Below are positions 1 through 6,790 of a DNA stretch of 30,954 nucleotides, piece after piece. The notes beneath the pieces were generated by a model. It saw only the letters and a program-made list of their open reading frames with translations, had not been told where the DNA came from and ran no database searches. Position 1 is the stretch's first letter; every line of letters begins with the position of its first letter. Source of the stretch: an uncultured Eubacterium sp. (GTDB lineage Bacteria > Bacillota > Clostridia > Lachnospirales > Lachnospiraceae); NCBI GenBank assembly GCA_904502145.1, contig CAJGDH010000002.1:1-30954 (forward strand), given 5' to 3'. The translations under genes and the position numbers were made by a program.

Positions 1-30
1 GCTAAGAATAGATGGGGATAAAATCTTCAT
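1..30 (-). CDS. rpe: Ribulose-phosphate 3-epimerase, N-terminal start only (partial)
   Basis: A minus-strand ATG sits at 30-28, with an AGGAGG ribosome binding site at 36-41 on the complement, seven bases upstream. The ten codons inside the window read MKILSPSILS. This is the typical beginning of ribulose-phosphate 3-epimerase (family pattern: hydrophobic residues, then -PSILSADF), the pentose-phosphate enzyme that interconverts ribulose 5-phosphate and xylulose 5-phosphate. The start, the ribosome binding site and the N-terminal motif are seen directly; the name rests on only ten residues and the rest lies outside the window. Promoter candidates lie at 70-102. Confidence 0.6.
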   Translation of the reverse strand, partial: MKILSPSILS

Positions 31-69
31 AATAATCCTCCTTTTCCTCACGGACCCTTATCCGTTTCT

Positions 70-102
70 ATTATAGATATCACATATTATTAGCCAAGTC
101 AA
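70..102 (-). promoter_or_regulatory. Candidate promoter of the rpe-like gene
   Basis: On the minus strand a perfect TATAAT (complement of 70-75) lies 16 bases from TTGGCT (complement of 92-97). An overlapping alternative is TTGACT (complement of 97-102) spaced 17 from TATCTA. Either would give a leader of about 35 bases before the ATG at 30. Confidence 0.55.
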
Positions 103-116
103 GTATCGAGTGCTAA
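90..116 (-). promoter_or_regulatory. CIRCE-like inverted element over the -35 region
   Basis: The plus strand reads TTAGCCAAG, nine bases, then GAGTGCTAA. The HrcA operator CIRCE is TTAGCACTC-N9-GAGTGCTAA, so one half-site matches 9 of 9 and the other 5 of 9, at the correct spacing. It overlaps the -35 region of the promoter at 70-102. HrcA binding is an inference; a chance match is possible. Confidence 0.3.
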
Positions 117-237
117 CTCCCCTATATACACACTTTCTCCAGGGAGTTATCTTCCATCTGATATCATAACACAAACCATGGCAGGATAAAACAAAAAAAG
201 TATCCGGGAGGAGAGGTATATATACGTATATATATGC

Positions 238-266
238 TAGTAGAGACTGAGGATATATGGTATGAT
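238..266 (+). promoter_or_regulatory. Candidate extended -10 promoter for the alcohol dehydrogenase
   Basis: TGG directly precedes TATGAT (261-266), an extended -10 arrangement. The hexamer 17 bases upstream is TAGTAG (238-243), not consensus. Transcription would start near 273, so the whole hairpin chain at 276-470 would be in the 5' leader. The same TAGTAG-N17-TATRAT layout with TGG occurs in front of the eutS-like gene at 10251-10279. Confidence 0.4.
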
Positions 267-275
267 AAAAATGAA

Positions 276-470
276 GTCCGGTGAGCGGACCATAATCAAT
301 CGGAATCGTCTTGACGATTCCGCGCGAGTTGCGCGATGTCGAAGACATCTTCCTATGCGCAACTCTGCGATGCGCCGCAGGCTTCATCAGATGAAGATTG
401 AGACTCCACCTGATGTAAGTGAATAATCTCCCACCTGTAGAGGAGGGAGTCTCAATCAAATCTGATGAAG
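276..470 (+). promoter_or_regulatory. Highly structured 5' leader of the Fe-ADH gene (candidate regulatory RNA or repeat element)
   Basis: Several perfect stems follow one another. GTCCG/CGGAC (276-280 with 286-290). A 10-bp stem CGGAATCGTC/GACGATTCCG (301-310 with 313-322). A 9-bp stem GAGTTGCGC/GCGCAACTC (326-334 with 357-365) that encloses GATGTC-GAA-GACATC (335-349). A two-part long stem pairs 382-392 with 460-470 (11 bp) and 396-407 with 446-457 (12 bp), closed by a roughly 38-base loop. No T-run follows the last stem, so it is not a simple terminator. It ends about 50 bases before the start codon. It could be a cis-regulatory RNA, an mRNA stabiliser or a dispersed palindromic repeat. 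Confidence 0.6.
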
Positions 471-521
471 ACGTCCGAACAGAAAAGAGAAGGAAAAAAG
501 TGAGAAAAAGGAGGAGTCATC

Positions 522-1625
522 ATGCGTTTTTATGTACCAACGGATATTTACGTCGAGAAAAACTGTGTGATCAATCACGGAAAAGAGCTGGCTGCCCTGG
601 GGAAAAGAGCCCTGATCGTCACCGGCCGTTATTCCGCCAGAGCCAACGGTTCTCTGGATGATGTGATCGCCGTACTGGACGGGGAGGGAATCCCCTATGA
701 GATCTTTGATCAGGTGGAGGAAAACCCCTCCGTGGAAACCATCGTTAAAGCGGCGGAAATGGGAAAGGCATTCCAGGGTGATTTTGTGATCGGCATCGGA
801 GGAGGGTCACCTCTTGACGCATCGAAGGCCATCGCCCTGCTCATGGCAAACCCCGACAAGGACGGTTCCTGCCTCTATCAGTCTCTGGATCTTCCTCACC
901 TGCCTGTAGCTTCCATCCCCACCACCTGCGGTACCGGGTCCGAGGCGACTCCGGTGTCTGTTCTGACCAACTACCAGATGCAGGTCAAAAAGAGCATTCC
1001 TTATAAGATCTTTCCTGCTCTGGCCCTGGTGGACGGAAAATATCTCGCTTCGGCGAAAAGGAGCCTCATCGTCAATACCGCCGTCGATGCCCTTGCTCAT
1101 CTGGTGGAGAGTTATCTCAATACAAAATCCAACCTCTTCAACAGGATGGCTTCGGAGTATGGTCTGATGCTCTGGGCCAAAACCAGAGAGATCCTGGCCA
1201 AGGAAACCCCCCTCACGGAAGAGGACTACGAACATCTGATGTTTGATGCCACCGTGGCAGGTATGGCCATCGCCCATACGGCAACGGGCCTGCCCCACGG
1301 CATGAGCTATGACCTCACCTACAATTTCGGGGTTCCTCACGGGAAAGCCTGCGGCTATTTCCTGGCTGCATATATGGAGATGTGCTCCCTGCACAAACCT
1401 GAAGAAGTACAGAAGATCCTTGACTTCCTGGGGATGAAAGACCTGAAGGAATTCGCTGACGAGATCCGGGATCTCATCGGAACCTACGAGATCAAAGCCG
1501 CGGATAAGGAGAAGTTCATGGCTGCCATGCAGACCAATCAGGGCAAGCTCGCTGCAGCCCCCTGGGATGTCAGCCCTGAGGAAGTATGCCGGATCTACGA
1601 TCTCTCCCTGATCACCGTTGACTGA
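522..1625 (+). CDS. Iron-containing alcohol dehydrogenase family protein
   Basis: A 367-residue NAD(P)-dependent alcohol dehydrogenase of the group III (iron-type) family, expected to interconvert an alcohol or diol and its aldehyde in the cytoplasm. Visible features: the nucleotide-binding segment GGGSPLD at about residues 93-99, and the metal-site pattern Asp189 and His193 (DALAH), His259 (PHG) and His273 (second PHG). Length is normal for the family. The ATG at 522 follows AAGGAGGAG with good spacing. The substrate cannot be told from sequence; 1,3-propanediol, butanol and general aldehyde reductases look alike. It stands alone behind an unusual structured leader (276-470) and ends at a shared terminator (1735-1762). 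Confidence 0.9.
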   Translation: MRFYVPTDIYVEKNCVINHGKELAALGKRALIVTGRYSARANGSLDDVIAVLDGEGIPYEIFDQVEENPSVETIVKAAEMGKAFQGDFVIGIGGGSPLDASKAIALLMANPDKDGSCLYQSLDLPHLPVASIPTTCGTGSEATPVSVLTNYQMQVKKSIPYKIFPALALVDGKYLASAKRSLIVNTAVDALAHLVESYLNTKSNLFNRMASEYGLMLWAKTREILAKETPLTEEDYEHLMFDATVAGMAIAHTATGLPHGMSYDLTYNFGVPHGKACGYFLAAYMEMCSLHKPEEVQKILDFLGMKDLKEFADEIRDLIGTYEIKAADKEKFMAAMQTNQGKLAAAPWDVSPEEVCRIYDLSLITVD

Positions 1626-1668
1626 TTCCCCTGATCCGGCCATTCTCATATGGTTATGATATGGATCA

Positions 1669-1710
1669 CTGTGATAAGAAATACTGTGATAAGAATCGCT
1701 GTGATAAGAA
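1669..1710. repeat. Three tandem 15-bp repeats
   Basis: The 12-mer CTGTGATAAGAA occurs at 1669-1680, 1684-1695 and 1699-1710, an exact 15-bp period with variable 3-base joints. It lies between the stop codon of the alcohol dehydrogenase and the terminator. No function is evident; replication slippage is the simplest origin. Confidence 0.8.
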
Positions 1711-1734
1711 TACAGATTACTGATTACAGATAAG

Positions 1735-1762
1735 AAAAAAGCGTGCCGCCGGCACGCTTTTT
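1735..1762. terminator. Bidirectional intrinsic terminator between adh and dnaE
   Basis: The stem GCGTGCC (1741-1747) and GGCACGC (1751-1757), with loop GCC, is flanked by AAAAAA on the left and TTTTT on the right. It can therefore end the plus-strand alcohol dehydrogenase transcript and the minus-strand dnaE transcript. Confidence 0.9.
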
Positions 1763-1782
1763 CATTTTATCATGATTTTATT

Positions 1783-4700
1783 CTAACTGCGGACATTGTC
1801 CCAGGAGATCCCCGCGTCGCGGAGGACCACATTTTTCTCCCCGAAGATACCGGACAGGAGCCGGATGACCTCTTCATTTCCGGAGATATTCTGGTACTCC
1901 GGAAGCCTCTTCAGGGCTTTTTCCTTCCGGGAATAGACAAGGATCCTGTCCTTGCCCGGATTGTTCCGGACCACATTAAAAAGTTCCCCCTGTTTATCCC
2001 TAAACGCCCCGATATCTAACGTCTGGATCCACACCTCCATGGTCAGTGAATCCATGGGGATGATCCTGCCGGCGATCAGCTTGCCGCTCTCCTCGGAGAC
2101 GGTAGCCCTGCCGCTGACATAGATCCCCGTATCCGGGGTGAGGATGTCCCGGTATTTCTGGAAATCTCTCGGGAAAACGATCACTTCCACCGTCCCGAAG
2201 AGGTCCTCCAGGGTAACGAAGGCCATGTTCTGGTTGTTTTTGGTCAGCTTGACGGTCACATCGGTGATCAGGCCGCCGATCACATAGTTCCTGCCGTCCT
2301 CCACCTGGGCTTTGCCGGACTCCTCATCCGCCTCAAAATCCAGGGATCTTGCCGTGACATTTTTCTTCATGGAGCCCATATATCTCTCCAGGGGATGCCC
2401 GCTGACATAGATTCCCAGGACTTCCTTCTCGAAGGCCAGCTTCCTGGCCTCCTCATATTCCCCGATGTCGGGGTAGGTCATCTCGTACTCTTTCTTCTGT
2501 TCTTCCGTAAAGAAGTCAAAGAGATTCATCTGACCGGAGATACTCTCTTTTCTTTCCCGGTTCACATCGTCCAGCACCATGCTGTAAACAGCCATCAGCT
2601 GCTTTCTGGTGGCTCCCAGGCTGTCCAGGGCCCCGGCCTTGATCAGGTTCTCTATGGTCCGCTTGTTGACCTCCTTGGAGGTCAGCCGCTGCATGAAATC
2701 CTTCAGATTCCTGTAGGGGCCTTTCCTCTCCCTCTCTTCCACCATGGATTGGATCACACCCTTGCCCAGACTCTTGATGGCGGCCAGGCCGTAGCGGATG
2801 GAGTCCCCGGAGACAGAGAAACCGGCCTCTCCCTCATTGATATCCGGGGGCAGGATGCGGATCCCCATTCCCCGTGAGGTGTTGATGTATTCCGTGATCT
2901 TCTTGGGGTTGGTCAGCACGGAAGTAAGCAGGGCCGCCATAAATTCCACCGGATAGTAGCAGCGCAGCCATGCGGTCTGGTAGGAGACAACGGCATAGGC
3001 CGCCGCGTGGGATTTGTTGAAGGCATATTTGGCGAAATCGATCATCTCATCAAAGACCTGGCTGGCCACCTTCTCCGGTATGCCTCTTTTGATGCAGCCT
3101 TCCACGCCCTCCTCCTCGTTGCCGTAGATGAAATTCGACCTCTCCTTCTGCATGACGTCACCCTTCTTCTTGGACATGGCCCTTCTCACCAGGTCACTCC
3201 TTCCCAGGGTGTATCCCGCCAGCTTCATGACGATCTGCATAACCTGCTCCTGGTAAACGATACAGCCGTAGGTGGAGGACAGGATCTCTTCCAGCTCCGG
3301 GCAGGAGTAGGTGATGGCGTTTTTATTCTGTTTTCCTTTGATATATCTGGGGATGAAATCCATGGGGCCCGGCCGGTAGAGGGATATCCCTGCGATGATA
3401 TCCTCGATATTCTCCGGTTTCAGTTCCTTCATAAACTGTTTCATCCCGGCACTTTCCAGCTGGAATACCCCCTCTGTCTTTCCCTGTCCGATCATCTCAT
3501 AGACCCTGGGATCGTCAAAGGAAATGTTTCCGATGTCGAAGTCTTCCCCGGCCTTTCTCCGGATCATGCGGACTGCGTCCTGGATGACAGTCAGGGTACG
3601 CAGACCCAGGAAGTCCATCTTCAGAAGACCCAGCTCCTCTATGGTGGTCATGGTGAACTGGGTGGTGATCACATTGTCGGCTCCCCTGGACAGGGGAACG
3701 AACTCGTCAAGAGGTTCCGATCCGATAACCACACCGGCGGCGTGGATGGAAGTATGGCGCGGAAGCCCTTCCAGCCGCATGGACATATCGATCAGGTTTT
3801 TCACCCCTTCGTCGGACCGGTAGGCAGCGATGAGGTCCGGGTTGGTCTTCAGTGCTTTTTCGATGGTGATCCCCAGTTCCATGGGGATCATCTTGGCCAC
3901 CCGGTCCACCTGGTTGTAGGGGATGTTCAGGACCCTTCCCACATCCCTCACCGCCATCCTGGCGGCCATGGTTCCGAAGGTGATGATCTGCACCACCTTG
4001 TCTTTTCCGTATTTATCGTAGACGTAATCGATGACTTCCTGCCTTCTCTCATAGCAGAAATCCACGTCGATATCCGGCATGGATACCCGCTCCGGATTCA
4101 GGAAACGTTCAAAGATCAGCTGGTAACGGATGGGATCAATGTCGGTGATCTCGAGGCAGTAGGACACCAGGCTGCCTGCCGCGGAACCTCTTCCGGGACC
4201 GACGGCGATCCCCCTGCTTTTGGCGAAGTGGATGAAATCCCACACGATCAGGAAATAATCCACGTATCCCATGTCCCGTATGGTGGAAAGCTCGTAGTCC
4301 ATCCTCTCCGTCAGCAGGGCCGAAGGATTGTCCCCGTAGCGTTTTTTCAGTCCTTCCATACACAGGCTTCTAAGGTAGGACTCCGCGTCGTAACCCTCCG
4401 GCACATCGTATCTGGGGACCTTCTGTTTGCCGAATTCGATCTCCACATTGCAGCGTTCGGCGATCTTGTGGGTGTTGTCCAGGGCTTCGGGGGCATAGGG
4501 GAAGATCCTTCTCATCTCCTCCTCGGACTTCAGGTAGTACTGTCCCCCCTCATAGCGCATCCTGTCCTCATCCGTGACCAGTTTCCCCGTCTGGATACAG
4601 AGAAGGAGGTCGTGGGGCACATCATCCTCCGCCATGATATAGTGGACATCGTTGGTGGCCACCAGGGGGATCCCCGTTTCTTTGGACATGCGGATCAGGC

Positions 4701-5265
4701 CGGTGTTCACCAGGGTCTGCTCCCTGATCCCGTGATCCTGGAGTTCCAGGAAGAAGTTTCCCTCCCCGAAGATAGACTGAAGGCGGAGGGCGGAAGCCCT
4801 GGCTCCCTCCTCATCATTTTTCAGGAGCTTTCCCGGGATCTCTCCTGCCAGACAGGCGGACAGGGCAATGATCCCTTCATGGTATTTTTCCAGGATCTCG
4901 TAATCCACCCTGGGCCGGTAATAGTAGCCTTCCGTGAATCCCCGGGTCACGATCTTCATCAGATTTTTATATCCCTCATTGTTCTCCGCCAGCAGGACCA
5001 GGTGATGGTATCTGTCATCTCCTTTGCTGACCTCACGGTCGAACCGGGAGCCGGGTGCAACGTAGATCTCGCAGCCCAGGATCGGTTTTATCCCCGCTTC
5101 CCTGGCTTTCTTGTAGAAATCGATCACCCCGTACATGACCCCGTGGTCCGTGATGGCAAGGCTGTCCATGCCCAGTTCCTTCGCCCTGGGCAGAAGTTCC
5201 TTGATCTTGCCGGAGCCGTCAAGAAGGCTGTACTCCGTATGTACGTGCAGATGGGTAAATGCCAT
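1783..5265 (-). CDS. dnaE: DNA polymerase III alpha subunit, DnaE type
   Basis: A replicative DNA polymerase catalytic subunit of 1160 residues, the normal size. The N-terminal PHP domain opens with HLHVHTEYSLLDG. The polymerase core shows GPGRGSAAGSLVSY at about residue 355 and the catalytic PDIDVDF near residue 397. A C-terminal OB fold (around 990-1030, VIGGLITDVTV...FVTLEDLFG) binds single-stranded DNA. In Firmicutes DnaE works beside PolC, mainly extending primers on the lagging strand; that role is family knowledge. I place the start at the ATG at 5265, 12 codons inside the longest frame, because GAAAGGAAAAG precedes it and the upstream alternative is a TTG without a site. A terminator (5312-5340) lies just upstream, so its promoter position is unclear. 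Confidence 0.96.
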   Translation of the reverse strand: MAFTHLHVHTEYSLLDGSGKIKELLPRAKELGMDSLAITDHGVMYGVIDFYKKAREAGIKPILGCEIYVAPGSRFDREVSKGDDRYHHLVLLAENNEGYKNLMKIVTRGFTEGYYYRPRVDYEILEKYHEGIIALSACLAGEIPGKLLKNDEEGARASALRLQSIFGEGNFFLELQDHGIREQTLVNTGLIRMSKETGIPLVATNDVHYIMAEDDVPHDLLLCIQTGKLVTDEDRMRYEGGQYYLKSEEEMRRIFPYAPEALDNTHKIAERCNVEIEFGKQKVPRYDVPEGYDAESYLRSLCMEGLKKRYGDNPSALLTERMDYELSTIRDMGYVDYFLIVWDFIHFAKSRGIAVGPGRGSAAGSLVSYCLEITDIDPIRYQLIFERFLNPERVSMPDIDVDFCYERRQEVIDYVYDKYGKDKVVQIITFGTMAARMAVRDVGRVLNIPYNQVDRVAKMIPMELGITIEKALKTNPDLIAAYRSDEGVKNLIDMSMRLEGLPRHTSIHAAGVVIGSEPLDEFVPLSRGADNVITTQFTMTTIEELGLLKMDFLGLRTLTVIQDAVRMIRRKAGEDFDIGNISFDDPRVYEMIGQGKTEGVFQLESAGMKQFMKELKPENIEDIIAGISLYRPGPMDFIPRYIKGKQNKNAITYSCPELEEILSSTYGCIVYQEQVMQIVMKLAGYTLGRSDLVRRAMSKKKGDVMQKERSNFIYGNEEEGVEGCIKRGIPEKVASQVFDEMIDFAKYAFNKSHAAAYAVVSYQTAWLRCYYPVEFMAALLTSVLTNPKKITEYINTSRGMGIRILPPDINEGEAGFSVSGDSIRYGLAAIKSLGKGVIQSMVEERERKGPYRNLKDFMQRLTSKEVNKRTIENLIKAGALDSLGATRKQLMAVYSMVLDDVNRERKESISGQMNLFDFFTEEQKKEYEMTYPDIGEYEEARKLAFEKEVLGIYVSGHPLERYMGSMKKNVTARSLDFEADEESGKAQVEDGRNYVIGGLITDVTVKLTKNNQNMAFVTLEDLFGTVEVIVFPRDFQKYRDILTPDTGIYVSGRATVSEESGKLIAGRIIPMDSLTMEVWIQTLDIGAFRDKQGELFNVVRNNPGKDRILVYSRKEKALKRLPEYQNISGNEEVIRLLSGIFGEKNVVLRDAGISWDNVRS

Positions 5266-5311
5266 GTCTTTTCCTTTCTCCAAACATATCTTGTGCAAAA
5301 AAGATATCTAA

Positions 5312-5340
5312 CAAAAAACCGCACCGAGATTCGATGCGGT
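5312..5340 (-). terminator. Intrinsic terminator after the small membrane protein gene
   Basis: On the minus strand ACCGCA and TGCGGT (5335-5340 with 5318-5323) pair, with CGA/TCG extending the stem inside, followed by TTTTTT (5312-5317). It separates the 82-residue protein gene from dnaE. Only 46 bases remain before the dnaE start, so partial read-through may feed dnaE. Confidence 0.8.
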
Positions 5341-5349
5341 CATCCTTGC

Positions 5350-5598
5350 TTACTCCGGCAGCTGGGGATCCAGTATGCCATACTGGTCCGTCTGGATCAG
5401 GTTATAATATGCACTGCTGTCCGTTTCCTTCTGGGGTGTGAGTTTGTTGTATACGGAATAACCCAGCCCTCCCAGGATCGCCACGGCCACCAGGTAGGCG
5501 ATCGCCTTCCCGAAGGTCCTCTGCCTCTTCTCCTTGGCCATGATCTGTTTGCGGTTCTTCTTATATTCTTTCTGTCTGTCGACTTTTGCCTGACTCAT
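5350..5598 (-). CDS. Small single-pass membrane protein, function unknown
   Basis: An 82-residue protein that I do not recognise as a named family. The first 30 residues are very basic (many Lys and Arg), followed by one hydrophobic segment at about 30-48 (AIAYLVAVAILGGLGYSV) and an acidic tail of about 34 residues that ends in QLPE. This suggests an inner-membrane protein with the basic end in the cytoplasm. The ATG at 5598 is preceded by AGGAAGATGAG. It has its own promoter (5685-5713) and terminator (5312-5340), which supports it being a real monocistronic gene. No catalytic motif is visible. Confidence 0.8.
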   Translation of the reverse strand: MSQAKVDRQKEYKKNRKQIMAKEKRQRTFGKAIAYLVAVAILGGLGYSVYNKLTPQKETDSSAYYNLIQTDQYGILDPQLPE

Positions 5599-5649
5599 CT
5601 CTCATCTTCCTGCTTTCTGTGATATTCTCCGGCCCCGCAGGGCCTTATC

Positions 5650-5713
5650 CTCTTCCCGTACCCCGGAAGAGCCGATTTGATGATATTATAACTCATTTTC
5701 GTTTTTATAGCAA
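5650..5713 (-). promoter_or_regulatory. Promoter and short hairpin-bearing leader of the small membrane protein
   Basis: On the minus strand TTGCTA (complement of 5708-5713) is spaced 17 bases from a perfect TATAAT (complement of 5685-5690). The leader then holds a CTCTTCC/GGAAGAG stem (5650-5656 with 5665-5671), and just beyond it GGCCC/GGGCC (5631-5644). The promoter is divergent from the deoR-family promoter. Confidence 0.65.
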
Positions 5714-5752
5714 TACTGAAGGGTTTTTTTTCGTTTTTTCCACATATTTTTG

Positions 5753-5782
5753 TTTACAGATGACGAATTCATATGATATACT
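5753..5782 (+). promoter_or_regulatory. Promoter of the DeoR-family regulator gene
   Basis: TTTACA (5753-5758) and TATACT (5777-5782) are spaced 18 bases, with transcription expected near 5789, giving a leader of about 20 bases that contains the GAAAGGAAGAGG ribosome binding site. Confidence 0.65.
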
Positions 5783-5810
5783 TTATGTTAGAAAGGAAGA
5801 GGTATTTCAA

Positions 5811-6560
5811 ATGACAGAGCGACAGTCAAAATTAGTAAAATTAGTGAATCAGCATCAGAAGATAGAAGTAAGCAGACTCTCTGAATTACTTGGTGTCTCC
5901 CAGGTCACCATCCGTAAGGATCTCGATGTGCTGGAAGAGGAAGGTCTGCTGGCCAGAGAGCACGGATACGCACTGATCAAGAACGCCAATGACATCAATA
6001 CCCGCCTTACCGTAAACTATGATACGAAGCTTGAGATTGCCACCAAGGCTGCCGAGATGGTTCAGAACGGGGAGACCGTCATGCTGGAATCCGGTTCCAC
6101 CTGTTCTCTCCTGGCGGAACAGCTGGCCAAGCTGAAAAAAGATGTAACGATCATAACCAACTCGGCATACATTGCCATCAGGATCAAGGATCTTCCCATC
6201 CGTAAGGTCATTCTCCTGGGCGGGGATTATCAGAAGGAATATCAGGGCATGGTGGGACCTCTGGTCCGCAAGTGCGCCAAGGAATTCTATGTGGATAAAT
6301 TTTTTGTGGGGACCGACGGGTTCATCCCGGATGTGGGATTTACCTGTGATGATCTGATGCGTGTGGAGACCATGCACTATATGGCCGATTCCGCAAACCG
6401 CATGATCATTCTGGCCGACTCCAGCAAGTTCAGCCAGAAAGGGGTAGTGATCCAGTCTACTTTCGACGAGATCGATACTGTCTGCACTGATTCCGGCACG
6501 CCGGAGGAGGTACTGGACATCCTGAGAAAAAGAAATATCCGGATCTCTATCGCCGACTGA
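5811..6560 (+). CDS. DeoR/GlpR-family transcriptional regulator
   Basis: A 249-residue sugar-metabolism-type repressor. The N-terminal winged helix-turn-helix spans residues 1-57 (RQSKLVKLVNQHQKIEVSRL, then SQVTIRKDLDVLEEEGLL). The C-terminal DeoRC sugar-phosphate-sensing domain follows, with ESGST near residue 90, LLGGDYQ near 140 and FVGTDGF near 165. Such proteins bind DNA until a phosphorylated sugar relieves them. I take the ATG at 5811, preceded by GAAAGGAAGAGG, rather than earlier in-frame starts that would read through the promoter. No sugar operon adjoins it and a terminator follows (6618-6643), so the target and ligand are unknown. Confidence 0.92.
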   Translation: MTERQSKLVKLVNQHQKIEVSRLSELLGVSQVTIRKDLDVLEEEGLLAREHGYALIKNANDINTRLTVNYDTKLEIATKAAEMVQNGETVMLESGSTCSLLAEQLAKLKKDVTIITNSAYIAIRIKDLPIRKVILLGGDYQKEYQGMVGPLVRKCAKEFYVDKFFVGTDGFIPDVGFTCDDLMRVETMHYMADSANRMIILADSSKFSQKGVVIQSTFDEIDTVCTDSGTPEEVLDILRKRNIRISIAD

Positions 6561-6617
6561 CCGCCCCCGCGGCAGTACAGCCGGAAAGATGGACATTTCA
6601 GTAAGACCCGTAAAACT

Positions 6618-6643
6618 ACAGCGCCTCATGGCGCTGTTTTTTT
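6618..6643 (+). terminator. Intrinsic terminator after the DeoR-family gene
   Basis: ACAGCGCC (6618-6625) and GGCGCTGT (6630-6637) form a perfect 8-bp stem with a TCAT tetraloop, followed by a run of seven T. It ends the regulator transcript and separates it from the peptidase gene. Confidence 0.93.
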
Positions 6644-6790
6644 GGATATCTGTTACAAAATCTTAAGACTTTCCATATTTACATTTCGGCAAAATCGTGG
6701 CAAGTTTATAGGGGTAAACAGGGCAGGAAGGATGTCTGCCTGTCCTGCCGCCGCTCGGTTTTGTTATCAGTCAGGAAGGGAGGTTCTGCC

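Larger units (their letters stand above)
31..521. other. Long non-coding region between rpe and the alcohol dehydrogenase
   Basis: About 490 bases without a convincing gene. From left to right it holds the rpe promoter and CIRCE-like site (70-116), an 18-bp perfect AT-rich palindrome centred on ACGT (217-234), an extended -10 promoter pointing right (238-266), and a chain of hairpins (276-470). Open frames through it are interrupted by dyads and have no supporting ribosome binding site. Translating the hairpin region on the minus strand gives peptide text of a kind I associate with spurious hypothetical proteins in Lachnospiraceae genomes, which would fit a dispersed repeat; this is an unverified recollection. 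Confidence 0.6.

Noticed and set aside
217..234. AT-rich palindrome as a replication origin or partition site
   Set aside because: A single short palindrome without DnaA boxes or origin genes; only noted as a dyad.
396..457. Long hairpin read as an intrinsic terminator upstream of the alcohol dehydrogenase
   Set aside because: No T-run follows on the plus strand; the downstream sequence is A/G-rich leader leading into the ribosome binding site.
58..459. 133-codon minus-strand frame upstream of the alcohol dehydrogenase
   Set aside because: It is made of palindromes and promoter sequence, has no ribosome binding site, and resembles a recurrent spurious translation of repeat DNA.
1669..1710. 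Tandem repeats as a CRISPR array or a protein-binding iteron set
   Set aside because: Only three copies with 3-base joints and no spacers; no origin genes nearby.
3007..5622. Very long plus-strand open frame (871 codons) antisense to dnaE
   Set aside because: It mirrors the dnaE codon pattern, has low-complexity His/Asp/Gly-rich text, runs past the dnaE start through a terminator, and has no ribosome binding site. The minus-strand product is an unmistakable DnaE.
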